DNA of 64,000 bases from Moraxella pluranimalium (GTDB lineage: Bacteria > Pseudomonadota > Gammaproteobacteria > Pseudomonadales > Moraxellaceae): positions 6,149 to 70,148 of the forward strand of contig NZ_MUYU01000012.1 of assembly GCF_002014825.1 (NCBI RefSeq). Direction: 5' to 3'. The notes beneath the pieces are model-generated. The model was not told the DNA's origin. It worked only from the letters and a program-made list of their open reading frames with translations, and searched no databases. A program made the position numbers and the translations under genes. Shown in pieces: positions 28,644-37,818 of the stretch. Within the stretch, counting starts at the first letter, position 1; every line of letters starts with the position of its first letter.

Positions 28644-30299
28644 ATGCGCCATTTGCCATTGCCCAAAGCCTTTGCCCTAAGCCTGCTGTGCACCGCCCTA
28701 CTGAGTGCCTGCACACCACAAGCCGAGCAGCCCACACCGTCTGATGATACAGCCACACCCAGCACGAGCCTGACGCACGATACCGATGCCAAAATCATGG
28801 ACGAAGAATTTGCCACCGGCCCAAAAGCCGCCGCCACTCGCACACCCGCCCCGACCGAAGTCCGCCACAGTGCTGATGGTCAAGTCGCCACCATCGCCAT
28901 CGACTATGGCAATGCCAGCGTTGGCGAATACACTGCGCCTGTGCGTGGGCTAATCATCGCCCCAGTGCAGTCAGATAAGCCCACACCACTGATTATCCTA
29001 AGTCATCTGCGCGCGCCCAACTGCGCCGACCTAGAATCACGCTATCCATGCGCCGATGGTATCGCTGAGCTGCGCTATGACGAAGGGATGCAGTATATCG
29101 GCGAGCATCTTGCCAAGCTTGGCTTTACGGTGGTGATTCCTGACCTTGCGCCTGCGTTTATTGGGCTTGGGGTCAAAGAGCCGTATGATCAGACGCTACT
29201 TTGGCAACATATCATCAGCCCATTCATCAGCACCATCGAGCAGACCAATGGCGGTGATGATAAGCTGGGTACGGCGATTGCACCTGTGGATTTGACCAAT
29301 ATTGGCTTGTTTGCCCATTCTCGCTCGGCGCAGATGACAGACACTGCCAAAAGGCTGTTTGGCGATCACCTAAAAAGCATCCTAGCCTATGCGCCATCGT
29401 ATGAGACCTTTGAGCTGGCTGATATCTCGCCTGCACCGATGGATATTCCTTATCTTGCCATCGTCGGTAGCCGTGATACCGATGTCGGCGCATCTGCCAA
29501 TCTGTGGCTGTCGCACTATGCCACCACACCGAGAAACACGGTGGCAAGCACGGTGGAGCTGCCGCATTTTGGTCATATGTCCATCAATCGCACCGCCGCC
29601 AAAGCAGGCATTGACGACCGTCGTGGCTGTGATATGATCGCTTGTCAAGATGACAAGGCGCATGAGCAGATGATACTTGATGTCATCAGTGAGTGGTTCG
29701 GCGCAAGCTTACAAGGCAAACACAGCACCCTACCACTCACCCCACACACGCCACTACCTGAGCAAGTGGCAAATCACAGCGCAAGATGGCTCGCCCTAAG
29801 CCCAAAAGCCATCGGCTATGTCGATGCCAAAGCATTCAGCGAAACTGCGCTGGATAAATCCGCAGGCGTCCAATACTGCGCCTATTCAGACCCGATGAAC
29901 CCTGCGGCCGCCATCATGCCTGCTTGCCCTGAGCCCGAGATGGGCGTGGTGCAGATACTCACCCCTGTGGCGTATATCGACCACAGTGCCAAAGCCACCG
30001 CCACTATCAAAGGCGCAAGCGCACTTGCACTACATATCGCCCCTGCGGGCAGTCATGCCGATGGCAAAGGTGCGACTGTTGATATCGCTCTACTGCTTGA
30101 TAATGGTGAAACCGTCAGCCTAACCATCCCTGCCACACATCCTGCCCTGATGGATAGAGCGAGCGAGCACGACAGTGGTAGCTATCGACTTGGCACAGTA
30201 CATCTACCCCTACCACAGAGCATCGCCGATCGCACCATCACCGCTGTCACTATCACCACCGACCGCCCTGTGTTGGTGCGTAGTGTGGATTTTTGGTGA
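28644..30299 (+). CDS. Lipoprotein with alpha/beta-hydrolase domain
   Basis: A lipoprotein signal (MRHLPLPKAFALSLLCTALLSAC) places the lipidated Cys at residue 23, so the protein should be anchored to a membrane facing the periplasm. A Thr/Pro/Asp-rich linker (24-75) is followed by an alpha/beta-hydrolase fold: LIILSHLRAPNCADLESRYP, a nucleophile elbow around GLFAHSRSAQM, an acid-loop candidate GSRDTDVGA, and His in LPHFGHMS. The C-terminal 150 residues form a second, unrecognised beta-rich domain. The substrate is unknown; family members include platelet-activating-factor acetylhydrolase-like and dienelactone hydrolase-like enzymes. An upstream ATG at 28635 is an alternative start; neither has a clear Shine-Dalgarno. 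Confidence 0.68.
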   Translation: MRHLPLPKAFALSLLCTALLSACTPQAEQPTPSDDTATPSTSLTHDTDAKIMDEEFATGPKAAATRTPAPTEVRHSADGQVATIAIDYGNASVGEYTAPVRGLIIAPVQSDKPTPLIILSHLRAPNCADLESRYPCADGIAELRYDEGMQYIGEHLAKLGFTVVIPDLAPAFIGLGVKEPYDQTLLWQHIISPFISTIEQTNGGDDKLGTAIAPVDLTNIGLFAHSRSAQMTDTAKRLFGDHLKSILAYAPSYETFELADISPAPMDIPYLAIVGSRDTDVGASANLWLSHYATTPRNTVASTVELPHFGHMSINRTAAKAGIDDRRGCDMIACQDDKAHEQMILDVISEWFGASLQGKHSTLPLTPHTPLPEQVANHSARWLALSPKAIGYVDAKAFSETALDKSAGVQYCAYSDPMNPAAAIMPACPEPEMGVVQILTPVAYIDHSAKATATIKGASALALHIAPAGSHADGKGATVDIALLLDNGETVSLTIPATHPALMDRASEHDSGSYRLGTVHLPLPQSIADRTITAVTITTDRPVLVRSVDFW

Positions 30300-30331
30300 T
30301 TGGATAAATAATGACCCAACGCCCAAACGCC

Positions 30332-30379
30332 CGCCCATTGTTTGATGACAACGGTGGGCGTGATGGGGGTTTTGTTTTT
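30332..30379 (+). terminator. Probable terminator after the lipoprotein hydrolase gene
   Basis: CGCCCATTG (30332-30340) pairs with CAACGGTGGGCG (30349-30360) apart from a small bulge, followed by TGATGGGGGTTTTGTTTTT. The tail again resembles the fabB-type terminator. Confidence 0.6.
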
Positions 30380-30423
30380 GGGTAATTTGCTATACAATTT
30401 GTCTTTTTTATTCATCGACCATC

Positions 30424-31815
30424 ATGACTGACATCATCATCCCAAGCACGCTAAGCACTGCCGAACTGACTTGTGCCATCGCTCACCGCCATGCTGATTG
30501 GCAGGTGTGTTTTTTGAATAATCATCACAAGCCTGTGATTGGGATTTTGCCAAAAATCAGCTGGCAGATGACAAGCCATGCACAAGCACAGACATTGACC
30601 GTCGCCACACGCCAAGCGATGGCAGATTATCAGTATGAACAGCTACCCAGCAGTTATGAGCATCTGATGGCACAGCTGTGCGCCTATGCGGATACACACA
30701 AGCCAAGCCCTGATACGCACGATGATACGCACGATACCGAGCCATCATATCAGCACGGCTTGATGGGCTTTGTCGGTTATGACATCGCTGCTCATGCGCT
30801 CAATGACAGCATTGGCATTGATGAGTCTATGCCTGCGTGTTTTTTTGGGCATTATGATATTATCCTGCGCCCTTGCACAGATGGCTATCAGCTGATTTGT
30901 CATGATAACAATATCGATGTCGATACACTTGGGCAGATGATTGGCGGGCTTGGCTTGGATGATTTACCAAAGAAAACCGCACTGACACTCACGCCCCTAT
31001 GGTCAAAGGCCGACTATGCGCACGCCTTTGACCAAGCCCAAGCTTATCTGTTGGCTGGCGACGGCTATCAAATCAATCTTACCCAAGCTTGGCAAGCCAA
31101 AAAAACAGGCGCACTATCGGCACATCTGCCTAGCCTTATCCAACAAACCAACGCACCGTTTGCAGGCTTTTTACAAGTGGCTGACTTTGAGCTATTGTCG
31201 GTATCGCCTGAGCTATTTTTTACTTTTTATCAACAAAATCATCAAATCAATATCATCACCAAGCCCATCAAAGGCACTCGCCCCCGAGCGTCTGACCCTG
31301 TCGCCGATGATGCACTCAAACAAGCACTAGCAACGAGTAGCAAGGACATCAGCGAGAATTTGATGATTGTTGATTTGCTCCGTAATGACTTGGGCAAATA
31401 TGCCATCACAGGTGGTGTCAAAACGCCTGTCCGCTTTGCCATCGAAAGCTTTTATAATGTGCATCACATGGTCAGCACCATCACCGCCACGCTCAAGCCT
31501 GACAGCCATCCCATTGCCGTGCTGTTTGGCTCACTGCCGGCAGGCTCAATCACAGGCGCACCCAAAAAGCGTGCCTGCGAGATGATAGACGAGCTCGAAG
31601 CACGCCCCCGTGGTGCGTACTGTGGCACGATGGGGTATCTGAATTTTGATGGGACAGGGCAATTTAATGTGCTGATTCGCACCATCCAAGCCAATGCCGA
31701 TACCGTCAGCGTCTGGGCAGGCGGTGGCATCACCATTCGCTCGCAGATGGATGATGAATATCAAGAATGTTTGGATAAAGTTGGGGCGATTTTAAAGAGT
31801 TTGTCAAGCACATAG
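30424..31815 (+). CDS. pabB: Aminodeoxychorismate synthase component I (PabB)
   Basis: Aminates chorismate to 4-amino-4-deoxychorismate for folate synthesis. The chorismate-binding domain has KPIKGTRPR; the Lys K283 in PIKGT is the covalent nucleophile typical of PabB, where TrpE has Ala. DLLRNDLGK, GSLPAGSITGAPKKRACEMID and the C-terminal GGGIT are also present. Length 463 residues, close to the 453 of E. coli PabB. The N-terminal region (1-110) is divergent, with a His/Asp/Thr-rich insertion at 93-108. No clear Shine-Dalgarno precedes the ATG. The amidotransferase partner is not in this window. Confidence 0.88.
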   Translation: MTDIIIPSTLSTAELTCAIAHRHADWQVCFLNNHHKPVIGILPKISWQMTSHAQAQTLTVATRQAMADYQYEQLPSSYEHLMAQLCAYADTHKPSPDTHDDTHDTEPSYQHGLMGFVGYDIAAHALNDSIGIDESMPACFFGHYDIILRPCTDGYQLICHDNNIDVDTLGQMIGGLGLDDLPKKTALTLTPLWSKADYAHAFDQAQAYLLAGDGYQINLTQAWQAKKTGALSAHLPSLIQQTNAPFAGFLQVADFELLSVSPELFFTFYQQNHQINIITKPIKGTRPRASDPVADDALKQALATSSKDISENLMIVDLLRNDLGKYAITGGVKTPVRFAIESFYNVHHMVSTITATLKPDSHPIAVLFGSLPAGSITGAPKKRACEMIDELEARPRGAYCGTMGYLNFDGTGQFNVLIRTIQANADTVSVWAGGGITIRSQMDDEYQECLDKVGAILKSLSST

Positions 31816-31842
31816 CTCAATTTTAGCCCATTTATTAAGATA

Positions 31843-31882
31843 AAAAAATCCGTTTATAATCAATGCTATAAACGGATTTTTT
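31843..31882. terminator. Bidirectional terminator between pabB and the aminopeptidase gene
   Basis: A perfect 16-bp stem (31843-31858 with 31867-31882, core ATCCGTTTATA) and an 8-base loop, with A and T runs at the ends, lies between the convergent genes. Confidence 0.93.
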
Positions 31883-31900
31883 ATTAAATCAACCCAGCAA

Positions 31901-33697
31901 TCACACCGCTTTGGTGCGTTCAATCAACCATGCTTTGGCATCGCCTGACACACGGTCAATCAGCTCATCATGGACACGCTGATGGTAGCTGTTGAGCCAT
32001 GCTTTTTCTTCAGTCGTCAAAAGCTCTGGCAAAATCAAACGAGTGTCAAACGGACACAGGGTCAAATCATCGAACTTCAAGAAAGTACCGAACTCGGTCT
32101 CATGTGCTGGCATATGTACGACGCAGTTTTCTAGGCGGATGCCCCATTTGCCTTCACGATACAGTCCTGGCTCATTGGTCGTGATCATGCCACGCTTCAG
32201 CACACGCTCAGCGGTGGCTGGTGCGTGTACTGAGATGACTTGTGGGCCTTCGTGGACATTCATAAAGTAGCCTACGCCATGACCTGTGCCATGACCATAA
32301 TCCAAGCCTTGTTGCCATAGATGGATACGAGCCAACACATCAATCTGACCTGATGGCAGTCCTTCTGGGAAGTGCGCATTGGCAAGTCCAATGTGTGCTT
32401 TGAGCACATAAGTCACATCACGCTTTTCGTCATCGCTGACGGTGCCACAGCTTGCCATACGTGTGATGTCGGTGGTGCCGTTATAATACTGAGCCCCTGA
32501 GTCAATCAGTAGCAGACCGTCACCTTCGATGGTAGCAAAATTATCTTCGGTGGCTGAATAATGAACAATCGCCCCGTTACCCTTATAACCTGCAATCGTG
32601 CCAAAGCTTGGCGAAATATGATGCGGCTGACGGCTGCGAGCTTCGTTGAGCATACGATCAACATCCAGCTCAGTCACCTTCTCACCCCTGGCAAGCTTTG
32701 CTTCAAACTCTGAGAAAAACTCGCACAAAGCTGCACCATCTTGACGCATCGCTTCACGGATATGCTCAATATCTGCATCTGATTTGATGGCTTTTAGCAA
32801 GGTGCTTGGATTCATCGCACGCACGATGGCGGTATCAGCAGGCAGTTTTGAGAGTGTGCCGACCGAGACACGAGCAGGATCAATCAGTAGCGTACCACGC
32901 ACATCCGCCACCGCATCGATGATATCGCCATAATCCGCCGTATTGATGCCTGCATCAGCAAGATTTGCTTTGGTGGTGTCATCAAGCTTGTTTTGATCGA
33001 CAAACAATGTCGCAGCCGTATCCGTAATCAGTAGATGCGACAAAAAGACTGGGTTAAATACCACATCGCTGCCACGCAGATTGACCAGCCATGCGATGTC
33101 ATCTAGGCTGCTGATTAGATGCGCGTTAGCACCTTTTTCGCTCATGGCACGACGGACTTTGGCAAGCTTGTCCGCCGCTGTCGTATCGACAAACTCGGCA
33201 GGATGCTCATAGATGGCATCTGTTGGCAAGCTTGGGCGATCCGACCAAATCTTGGCAAGCAAATCAAGGGTTGTCACAAGCTCAATGCCTTTATCACCAA
33301 AAGCCGCTTTTAGCGTGTCTGATTCATTGACCGATAAGACATTGCCATCAATGGCGACTTTGGCACCGCTTGGCAGATGCTCAGCCAAAAAGGTCGAGAA
33401 AGTCGGGCGACCGATTTGCATTTTTTGTAGTTCGATACCCGTACCTTCAAGCTGCATCGGTGCTTGCACCCAGTAGCGGTTATCCGTCCACACGCCAGCA
33501 AAATCAGCGGTAATCACCAGCGTACCCACCGAGCCTGTAAAGCCTGACAACCACGAACGACCCTGCCAATACACTGGCAGATACTCCGACATATGCGGGT
33601 CAGCAGATGGGATAATCAGCGCATCCACGCCATGTTCTGCCATCAATGCACGAGCGTTCTGTAGGCGTTCACGACGCACTTGAACCGAATCAGTCAT
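31901..33697 (-). CDS. Xaa-Pro aminopeptidase, long form (M24B metallopeptidase)
   Basis: Removes an N-terminal residue next to proline. The 598-residue length and two creatinase-like N-terminal domains match the long aminopeptidase P type (eukaryote XPNPEP1-like, also found in bacteria) rather than the 440-residue E. coli PepP. Metal ligands of the pita-bread fold are visible: Asp in LLIDSGAQY, Asp in GTTDITR, His in GTGHGVGYFMNVHEGPQ, Glu in TTNEPGLY and Glu in IRLENCV. No signal peptide, so cytoplasmic. It sits alone between two terminators. Confidence 0.9.
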   Translation of the reverse strand: MTDSVQVRRERLQNARALMAEHGVDALIIPSADPHMSEYLPVYWQGRSWLSGFTGSVGTLVITADFAGVWTDNRYWVQAPMQLEGTGIELQKMQIGRPTFSTFLAEHLPSGAKVAIDGNVLSVNESDTLKAAFGDKGIELVTTLDLLAKIWSDRPSLPTDAIYEHPAEFVDTTAADKLAKVRRAMSEKGANAHLISSLDDIAWLVNLRGSDVVFNPVFLSHLLITDTAATLFVDQNKLDDTTKANLADAGINTADYGDIIDAVADVRGTLLIDPARVSVGTLSKLPADTAIVRAMNPSTLLKAIKSDADIEHIREAMRQDGAALCEFFSEFEAKLARGEKVTELDVDRMLNEARSRQPHHISPSFGTIAGYKGNGAIVHYSATEDNFATIEGDGLLLIDSGAQYYNGTTDITRMASCGTVSDDEKRDVTYVLKAHIGLANAHFPEGLPSGQIDVLARIHLWQQGLDYGHGTGHGVGYFMNVHEGPQVISVHAPATAERVLKRGMITTNEPGLYREGKWGIRLENCVVHMPAHETEFGTFLKFDDLTLCPFDTRLILPELLTTEEKAWLNSYHQRVHDELIDRVSGDAKAWLIERTKAV

Positions 33698-33793
33698 AAT
33701 TCTATCCTAAATCATGTGAAAAACCGTGGGCAATACCCACCCAAATCCCAAGCATTTTATCACAAGCCTGATGTGTTTTAAATCATGGGCTCT

Positions 33794-33807
33794 TGATAAG
33801 CTTATCA
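33794..33807. promoter_or_regulatory. 14-bp perfect palindrome upstream of the aminopeptidase gene
   Basis: TGATAAGCTTATCA, a perfect dyad in the short spacer between the terminator at 33828-33857 and the aminopeptidase start. It could be an operator, but only a single copy is seen. Confidence 0.3.
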
Positions 33808-33827
33808 CAAAAGCTGATTAATCCAAC

Positions 33828-33857
33828 AAAAAACCCTTGTAGAAACAAGGGTTTTTT
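33828..33857 (-). terminator. Intrinsic terminator of the Ala/Glu-rich protein gene
   Basis: A perfect 13-bp stem (33828-33840 with 33845-33857, core ACCCTTGT) closes a 4-base loop, and its ends form A and T runs. It lies 20 bases after the stop at 33877. Confidence 0.92.
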
Positions 33858-33876
33858 GTAGCGATATCCGCTTTGA

Positions 33877-34290
33877 TTATTTGCTTTGGGTTGCTTCTGC
33901 TTCTGCAGTCGCTTCAGCTGGCTTAGCGTCAGCAGTAGCTTCTGTTGCTTCAGGCTTAGCTTGTGCAGTTGCATCAGCAGGCTTAGCTTCTTCTGCTTTG
34001 ACATCTGCTACTGGCTCAGCTGTCGCAGCATCTGCAGGCTGTTCGGTGGCAGCTGTTGCATCTGCTTCAGGTGCAGCTGTATCAGCAGGCTTAGCTTCTG
34101 CATCCGCTGGTGCTGCTTGCTCTGCAGCGACTTGTTCGGTAGCAGCTACTTCAGCTGGCTGATGTTCGCCTGCTGGACGTAGCCATGCTGATACAGCGAT
34201 ACCGCCAATGATCACAAGCAATAGCACGATACCAACAAGTGCAGTTACCGATTCTTTTACTGGGTTATTTTGTGAAGCATCATGTGCCAT
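33877..34290 (-). CDS. Single-span membrane protein with long Ala/Glu/Pro-rich tail
   Basis: No enzymatic family was recognised. Residues 15-37 (VTALVGIVLLLVIIGGIAVSAW) form one strong membrane helix. Residues 40-137 are almost entirely Ala, Glu, Pro, Thr, Asp and Lys, with degenerate repeats such as AEAKPADTA, EEAKPADAT and AQAKPEAT. The tail is acidic and resembles the extended linkers of TolA or of Ala-rich spacer proteins, so a periplasm-spanning or flexible-tether role is possible but unproven. AGGTG lies about five bases before the ATG, and a good promoter lies 65 bases upstream. Transcribed alone; a terminator follows. Confidence 0.72.
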   Translation of the reverse strand: MAHDASQNNPVKESVTALVGIVLLLVIIGGIAVSAWLRPAGEHQPAEVAATEQVAAEQAAPADAEAKPADTAAPEADATAATEQPADAATAEPVADVKAEEAKPADATAQAKPEATEATADAKPAEATAEAEATQSK

Positions 34291-34354
34291 AAGTCACCTG
34301 CCTAAAATGGGTTGGAAATTGATTTTGTGATAAATAGAAATAAATTTTCTCTAT

Positions 34355-34383
34355 TATATACCAAATTATCGCTTTTTGTACAA
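34355..34383 (-). promoter_or_regulatory. Candidate promoter for the Ala/Glu-rich protein gene
   Basis: TTGTAC (34378-34383) is 17 bases from TATATA (34355-34360); the overlapping perfect TATAAT (34353-34358) is 19 bases away. The -35 touches an 8-bp inverted repeat AATTCCTT/AAGGAATT (34382-34406) that follows lnt. Confidence 0.6.
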
Positions 34384-34417
34384 TTCCTTTTAATATTTAA
34401 GGAATTATTCATCACAC

Positions 34418-36022
34418 TTAGCGGTCAGCGACACCTTTGGCAGTGTAGTATTTTTCTTTTTTGGCACTGGTATTATTCATACGATTTGCCAAGATACTTA
34501 ATAAAATCAATAAGATACCGATAATCAACACTGGATAATGTCCAAGAATCATAAATGGCGTCTTGCCTGTCATGCTTGGCACATCGCCACGCAATACCGC
34601 TTGCTCAAATTGCGGTAGGCTTGCAATCACCTGACCTTTTTCATTGATAATCGCTGTCACGCCATTATTGGTGGCACGCACAAAGTAGCGACCCGTCTCA
34701 AGACTACGCATCTGCACCATCTGTAGATGCTGCATCGGACCTGCTGATGTGCCAAACCATGCATCATTGGACACGGTCAATAAAAAGTCGGTATCAATGG
34801 CATTACGGCGAGTGGTATCAGGATAAGCGACTTCATAACAAATCGCCAAGCCCATTTTCTCACCATTGGCAATCAGTGGCGACTGCGTATCAGTGCCACG
34901 GCTAAAGCCTTGAGCGTTTTGCATACCGGCAAGATTTGGCAAAATATCAAGCAGACCGCCAAACGGAATGTACTCGCCAAATGGCACAAGGCGTTGTTTT
35001 TTGTACACGCCTGCTTGCGTACCGTCAAATGCCATCACACTGTTGTACAAATCCATACCTGCGCCATCTTGATGGATTTCACGATAAGGCACGCCCGTCA
35101 CCCAAGCACTCTTTGATTCATAAGCATGATTTGCCACTTCGGCGATGAATGGCCATGCGTCATCTTGAAGGATTGGAATGGCGGCTTCTGGCCAGATGAC
35201 GATATCACGCCCCCACTCTGACTGCGACAGCCCTGCATAGATGCCAAGCGTCTGCATTTGGTACTCGGCAAGCCATTTCATATCTTGGGGAATATTACCC
35301 TGCACGAGCGATACACTGCTTGATTTGCCCGTCGGTGTCGTCCAGTGGATATTAGCAAGGCTCAATAGCACCGCAATACCCGTCAGCACCGCACTGATAA
35401 GCATATAGCCCCCACGCACTCGAAACAGCTCAATGGTCGCCGCCCCAAACAGTACCGCCAAAAACGACAGCCCAAATACACCCACCATCGGCGCAATGCC
35501 ATTGAGCCATGTCACTTCGGTAAAGGCATAACCGACAAACAACCATGGAAAACCGGTCAAAAACCAAGTCTTAAGCCACTCTTGCACCACCCAAAAACCT
35601 GCAAAAGCCAACGGCTGGTGTGCTGTAAATCGCACAAAAGCCCACGCCATCACCGCATGAAACAGCCCCATAATCAGCGCCATCAGCCCAATCATCACAT
35701 AGCCAAGCCATGCAGGGATACCGCCGTATTGATGGATGGATGTAAACAGCCAAAACGCCCCCACCGCCCAAGTGCCAAAGCCATAGGCTTCCCCCAGCCA
35801 AAATGCCTGTCTTGGGTTTTTTGCGCCTAGCAATAGCACATACAGCACCATCGGCGAGATGATAGCGATAGGATACAGATAATACGGCGCAAGCGATAAG
35901 CTAAATATCGCCCCTGCCAGCAATGCAATCGGCATGGCAAGTGCCATCGGCAGACTTTTGGCTTGGGTGGCATGTTTGCGGTTGCGGATTAGTTTGGGTG
36001 TACTTGCAGTCGCTGTACTCAT
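34418..36022 (-). CDS. lnt: Apolipoprotein N-acyltransferase
   Basis: Inner-membrane enzyme that adds the third acyl chain to lipoproteins. The 534 residues contain six or more N-terminal membrane segments, a periplasmic nitrilase domain (from about SSVSLVQGNIPQDMKW) with the catalytic Glu in IVIWPEAAIP, Lys in YKKQRLVPFGEYIPFG and Cys in MGLAICYEVAYPD, and a C-terminal membrane helix. It follows corC in the same direction, as in many Gammaproteobacteria. Confidence 0.95.
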   Translation of the reverse strand: MSTATASTPKLIRNRKHATQAKSLPMALAMPIALLAGAIFSLSLAPYYLYPIAIISPMVLYVLLLGAKNPRQAFWLGEAYGFGTWAVGAFWLFTSIHQYGGIPAWLGYVMIGLMALIMGLFHAVMAWAFVRFTAHQPLAFAGFWVVQEWLKTWFLTGFPWLFVGYAFTEVTWLNGIAPMVGVFGLSFLAVLFGAATIELFRVRGGYMLISAVLTGIAVLLSLANIHWTTPTGKSSSVSLVQGNIPQDMKWLAEYQMQTLGIYAGLSQSEWGRDIVIWPEAAIPILQDDAWPFIAEVANHAYESKSAWVTGVPYREIHQDGAGMDLYNSVMAFDGTQAGVYKKQRLVPFGEYIPFGGLLDILPNLAGMQNAQGFSRGTDTQSPLIANGEKMGLAICYEVAYPDTTRRNAIDTDFLLTVSNDAWFGTSAGPMQHLQMVQMRSLETGRYFVRATNNGVTAIINEKGQVIASLPQFEQAVLRGDVPSMTGKTPFMILGHYPVLIIGILLILLSILANRMNNTSAKKEKYYTAKGVADR

Positions 36023-36137
36023 GAGAACTCTTGGCTAATTAACATCACTTGGGATAAACGCTTAAGTGTAGCAGATTTTGGCAAGATTATCAGTAAATTA
36101 TTCATACCAATTAACCATCGCCACGCCCCAAAATAAT

Positions 36138-36162
36138 AAAACCTGCCATCAAGACAGGTTTT
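36138..36162 (-). terminator. Terminator-like hairpin between corC and lnt
   Basis: AAAACCTG (36138-36145) pairs perfectly with CAGGTTTT (36155-36162), loop 9 bases, read on the minus strand as ending in TTTTATTATTTT. It follows the corC stop and may terminate or attenuate read-through into lnt. Confidence 0.65.
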
Positions 36163-36172
36163 ACAACATCAC

Positions 36173-37045
36173 TTATTCTTCAGCTTCCGCCTGCGCTACC
36201 AAAGTCAGCTCAAGCAGGTGGATAAATCGCCCTTCGACATCGACGATGGTGATTTGCCAATCATCAATCAGCACGGTTTCGCCTTCTAGATGGCTGACAA
36301 AGCCAAGCGCCTGCATGACAAGCCCGCCCATCGTATCGACATCAGCATCATCAAAATGACTGCCCAAGATTTCGTTGCAGTCGCTAATCAATGTCGATGC
36401 CTGCACAAGCCACACGCCCGCCTTATCGGGATGTGGGACGATATTATTAATATCGCTATCTTCATCGATGTCATCATGCTCATCGACGATGTCGCCGACA
36501 ATCTCTTCGAGCAAATCTTCCATCGTCACCACACCCGACACCGAACCAAACTCATCGACGACGACCGCCATGTGCACTTGGGCTTTTTGTAGGGAGCGAA
36601 GTAGAGTATCTGAACGCGCCGTCTCACTGATGTACAAAGGCTTACGCACGATGTCTGAGATACGCAGTGGTGCATCAATGCCATCGGCTTTGTTTTTGAG
36701 AAGTGGAATCAAATCCTTGACAAGCAAAATCCCAAGTACCGCATTATCATCATGGCTATCAAACACAGGATAGCGAGAATGCTCTGTCTCAAGCACCACC
36801 GATAGGATGTCGGATAAATCATCATCACTCGCCACAGCGTGCACCTGTGGGCGTGGCGTCATAATTTCACGCACCTGCGTGGCAGGCAAATCCAGCACAC
36901 CCTCTAGCATATCAACCGTATCAGGCTCTAGAAACTGGCGCGACTCCTGCACCAATTTTAGCAAATCATCTCGGGTCTCAGGCGCAGTCGATAACCAACG
37001 CTTAAGCCCCCGCATTGACCAACTACTCGAATTGTCATCAGACAT
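36173..37045 (-). CDS. corC: CBS-domain protein of the HlyC/CorC (YbeX) family
   Basis: The 290-residue soluble form has two CBS domains (starting IMTPRPQVHAVASDDDL, about 62-190) and the C-terminal CorC_HlyC domain (GGLVMQALGFVSHLEGETV). The N-terminal membrane DUF21 domain of larger relatives is absent. In E. coli YbeX/CorC has been tied to Mg/Co efflux and to ribosome/RNA homeostasis; the biochemical role is unsettled. Acidic stretch DIVDEHDDIDEDSDIN near 195 is typical. Upstream partner of lnt. No strong Shine-Dalgarno before the ATG. Confidence 0.9.
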   Translation of the reverse strand: MSDDNSSSWSMRGLKRWLSTAPETRDDLLKLVQESRQFLEPDTVDMLEGVLDLPATQVREIMTPRPQVHAVASDDDLSDILSVVLETEHSRYPVFDSHDDNAVLGILLVKDLIPLLKNKADGIDAPLRISDIVRKPLYISETARSDTLLRSLQKAQVHMAVVVDEFGSVSGVVTMEDLLEEIVGDIVDEHDDIDEDSDINNIVPHPDKAGVWLVQASTLISDCNEILGSHFDDADVDTMGGLVMQALGFVSHLEGETVLIDDWQITIVDVEGRFIHLLELTLVAQAEAEE

Positions 37046-37197
37046 CAGCGGTATAATTTAACCTCGTGTTATTGAAATTTTCGCTTTTAATTTAGCGTAT
37101 TGATGCGGATTATTCAAGTGGCTTTTTGCGGATTTTGGATAATTTTGCGTACAATTGTACCACTCATCGTCCGCCAAGCCACGATACAAGCTTATCT

Positions 37198-37671
37198 TTA
37201 GAGCTTTACCCAGCGGATGATACGCTCTTCGATGGCTTCATCACTCATGCCCACTTCACTGACACAGCGACCTGCTGATGACACCTTAGCAAAGCCTACT
37301 TTGTGGTTGATGCCGTCGTGGAGTAGCTTGTGCCAAGGTGGTAGCTGCTGCCCTAGATATAGACGCTTGTAGGCGCAGTGACGGGGTAGCCACAGCATAT
37401 TTGGCAAATCCGCCGCAGTCAGGCGGATACAGTCAGGCACGGTGTGTTGGCGGTGGGCATAGTCCGAGCAATGCCCCGTCGTGCAATCAAGTAGCTGACA
37501 CGCCACATCGGTGTATTCGGTGTAGCGGACATCGTCATCGTCCAGAAACTTCACCAAACAGCACACGCCACAGCCATCGCACAGCGCTTCCCATTCATCA
37601 TTGTTCAGTTCATTAAGCGGATAAATTTCCCAAAATCGTGGGCGAAGTTGATTGTCGGTCATCATAATCAT
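37198..37671 (-). CDS. YcgN/UPF0260 family cysteine-cluster protein
   Basis: A 157-residue protein of the widely conserved YcgN family (E. coli 153). It has an N-terminal FWEIYPLNELNNDEWEALCDGCGVCC block and further conserved cysteines (CQLLDC, HCSDY, PDCIRL, RHCAY), the pattern expected for a Zn or Fe-S site. Function is unknown. Three near-adjacent ATGs (37671, 37665, 37662) make the start uncertain. Nothing in the flanks points to a pathway. Confidence 0.85.
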   Translation of the reverse strand: MIMMTDNQLRPRFWEIYPLNELNNDEWEALCDGCGVCCLVKFLDDDDVRYTEYTDVACQLLDCTTGHCSDYAHRQHTVPDCIRLTAADLPNMLWLPRHCAYKRLYLGQQLPPWHKLLHDGINHKVGFAKVSSAGRCVSEVGMSDEAIEERIIRWVKL

Positions 37672-37743
37672 TGGTAGCCATCAAAGTATCTATTGTGGTG
37701 TCTGTGGTTGAATATTGTACCGCAAATCCACCCAAAAAACCGC

Positions 37744-37772
37744 TTGACTTGCCCAAAATCCCTTGTTAAGTT
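37744..37772 (+). promoter_or_regulatory. Candidate promoter for the dienelactone hydrolase gene
   Basis: TTGACT and TAAGTT are separated by 17 bases, ending about 45 bases before the ATG. The -35 matches consensus at five positions; the -10 is weak. Confidence 0.5.
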
Positions 37773-37818
37773 ATCCCTACACATCCGTGAATTTTTGGTT
37801 TATTTAAGGATATACATC

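Noticed and set aside
27743..30379. Three similar GATGGG...TTTTGTTTTT terminators as evidence of a large tandem duplication
   Set aside because: Only the first two match along their full length; the third shares just the tail, which is a common terminator form.
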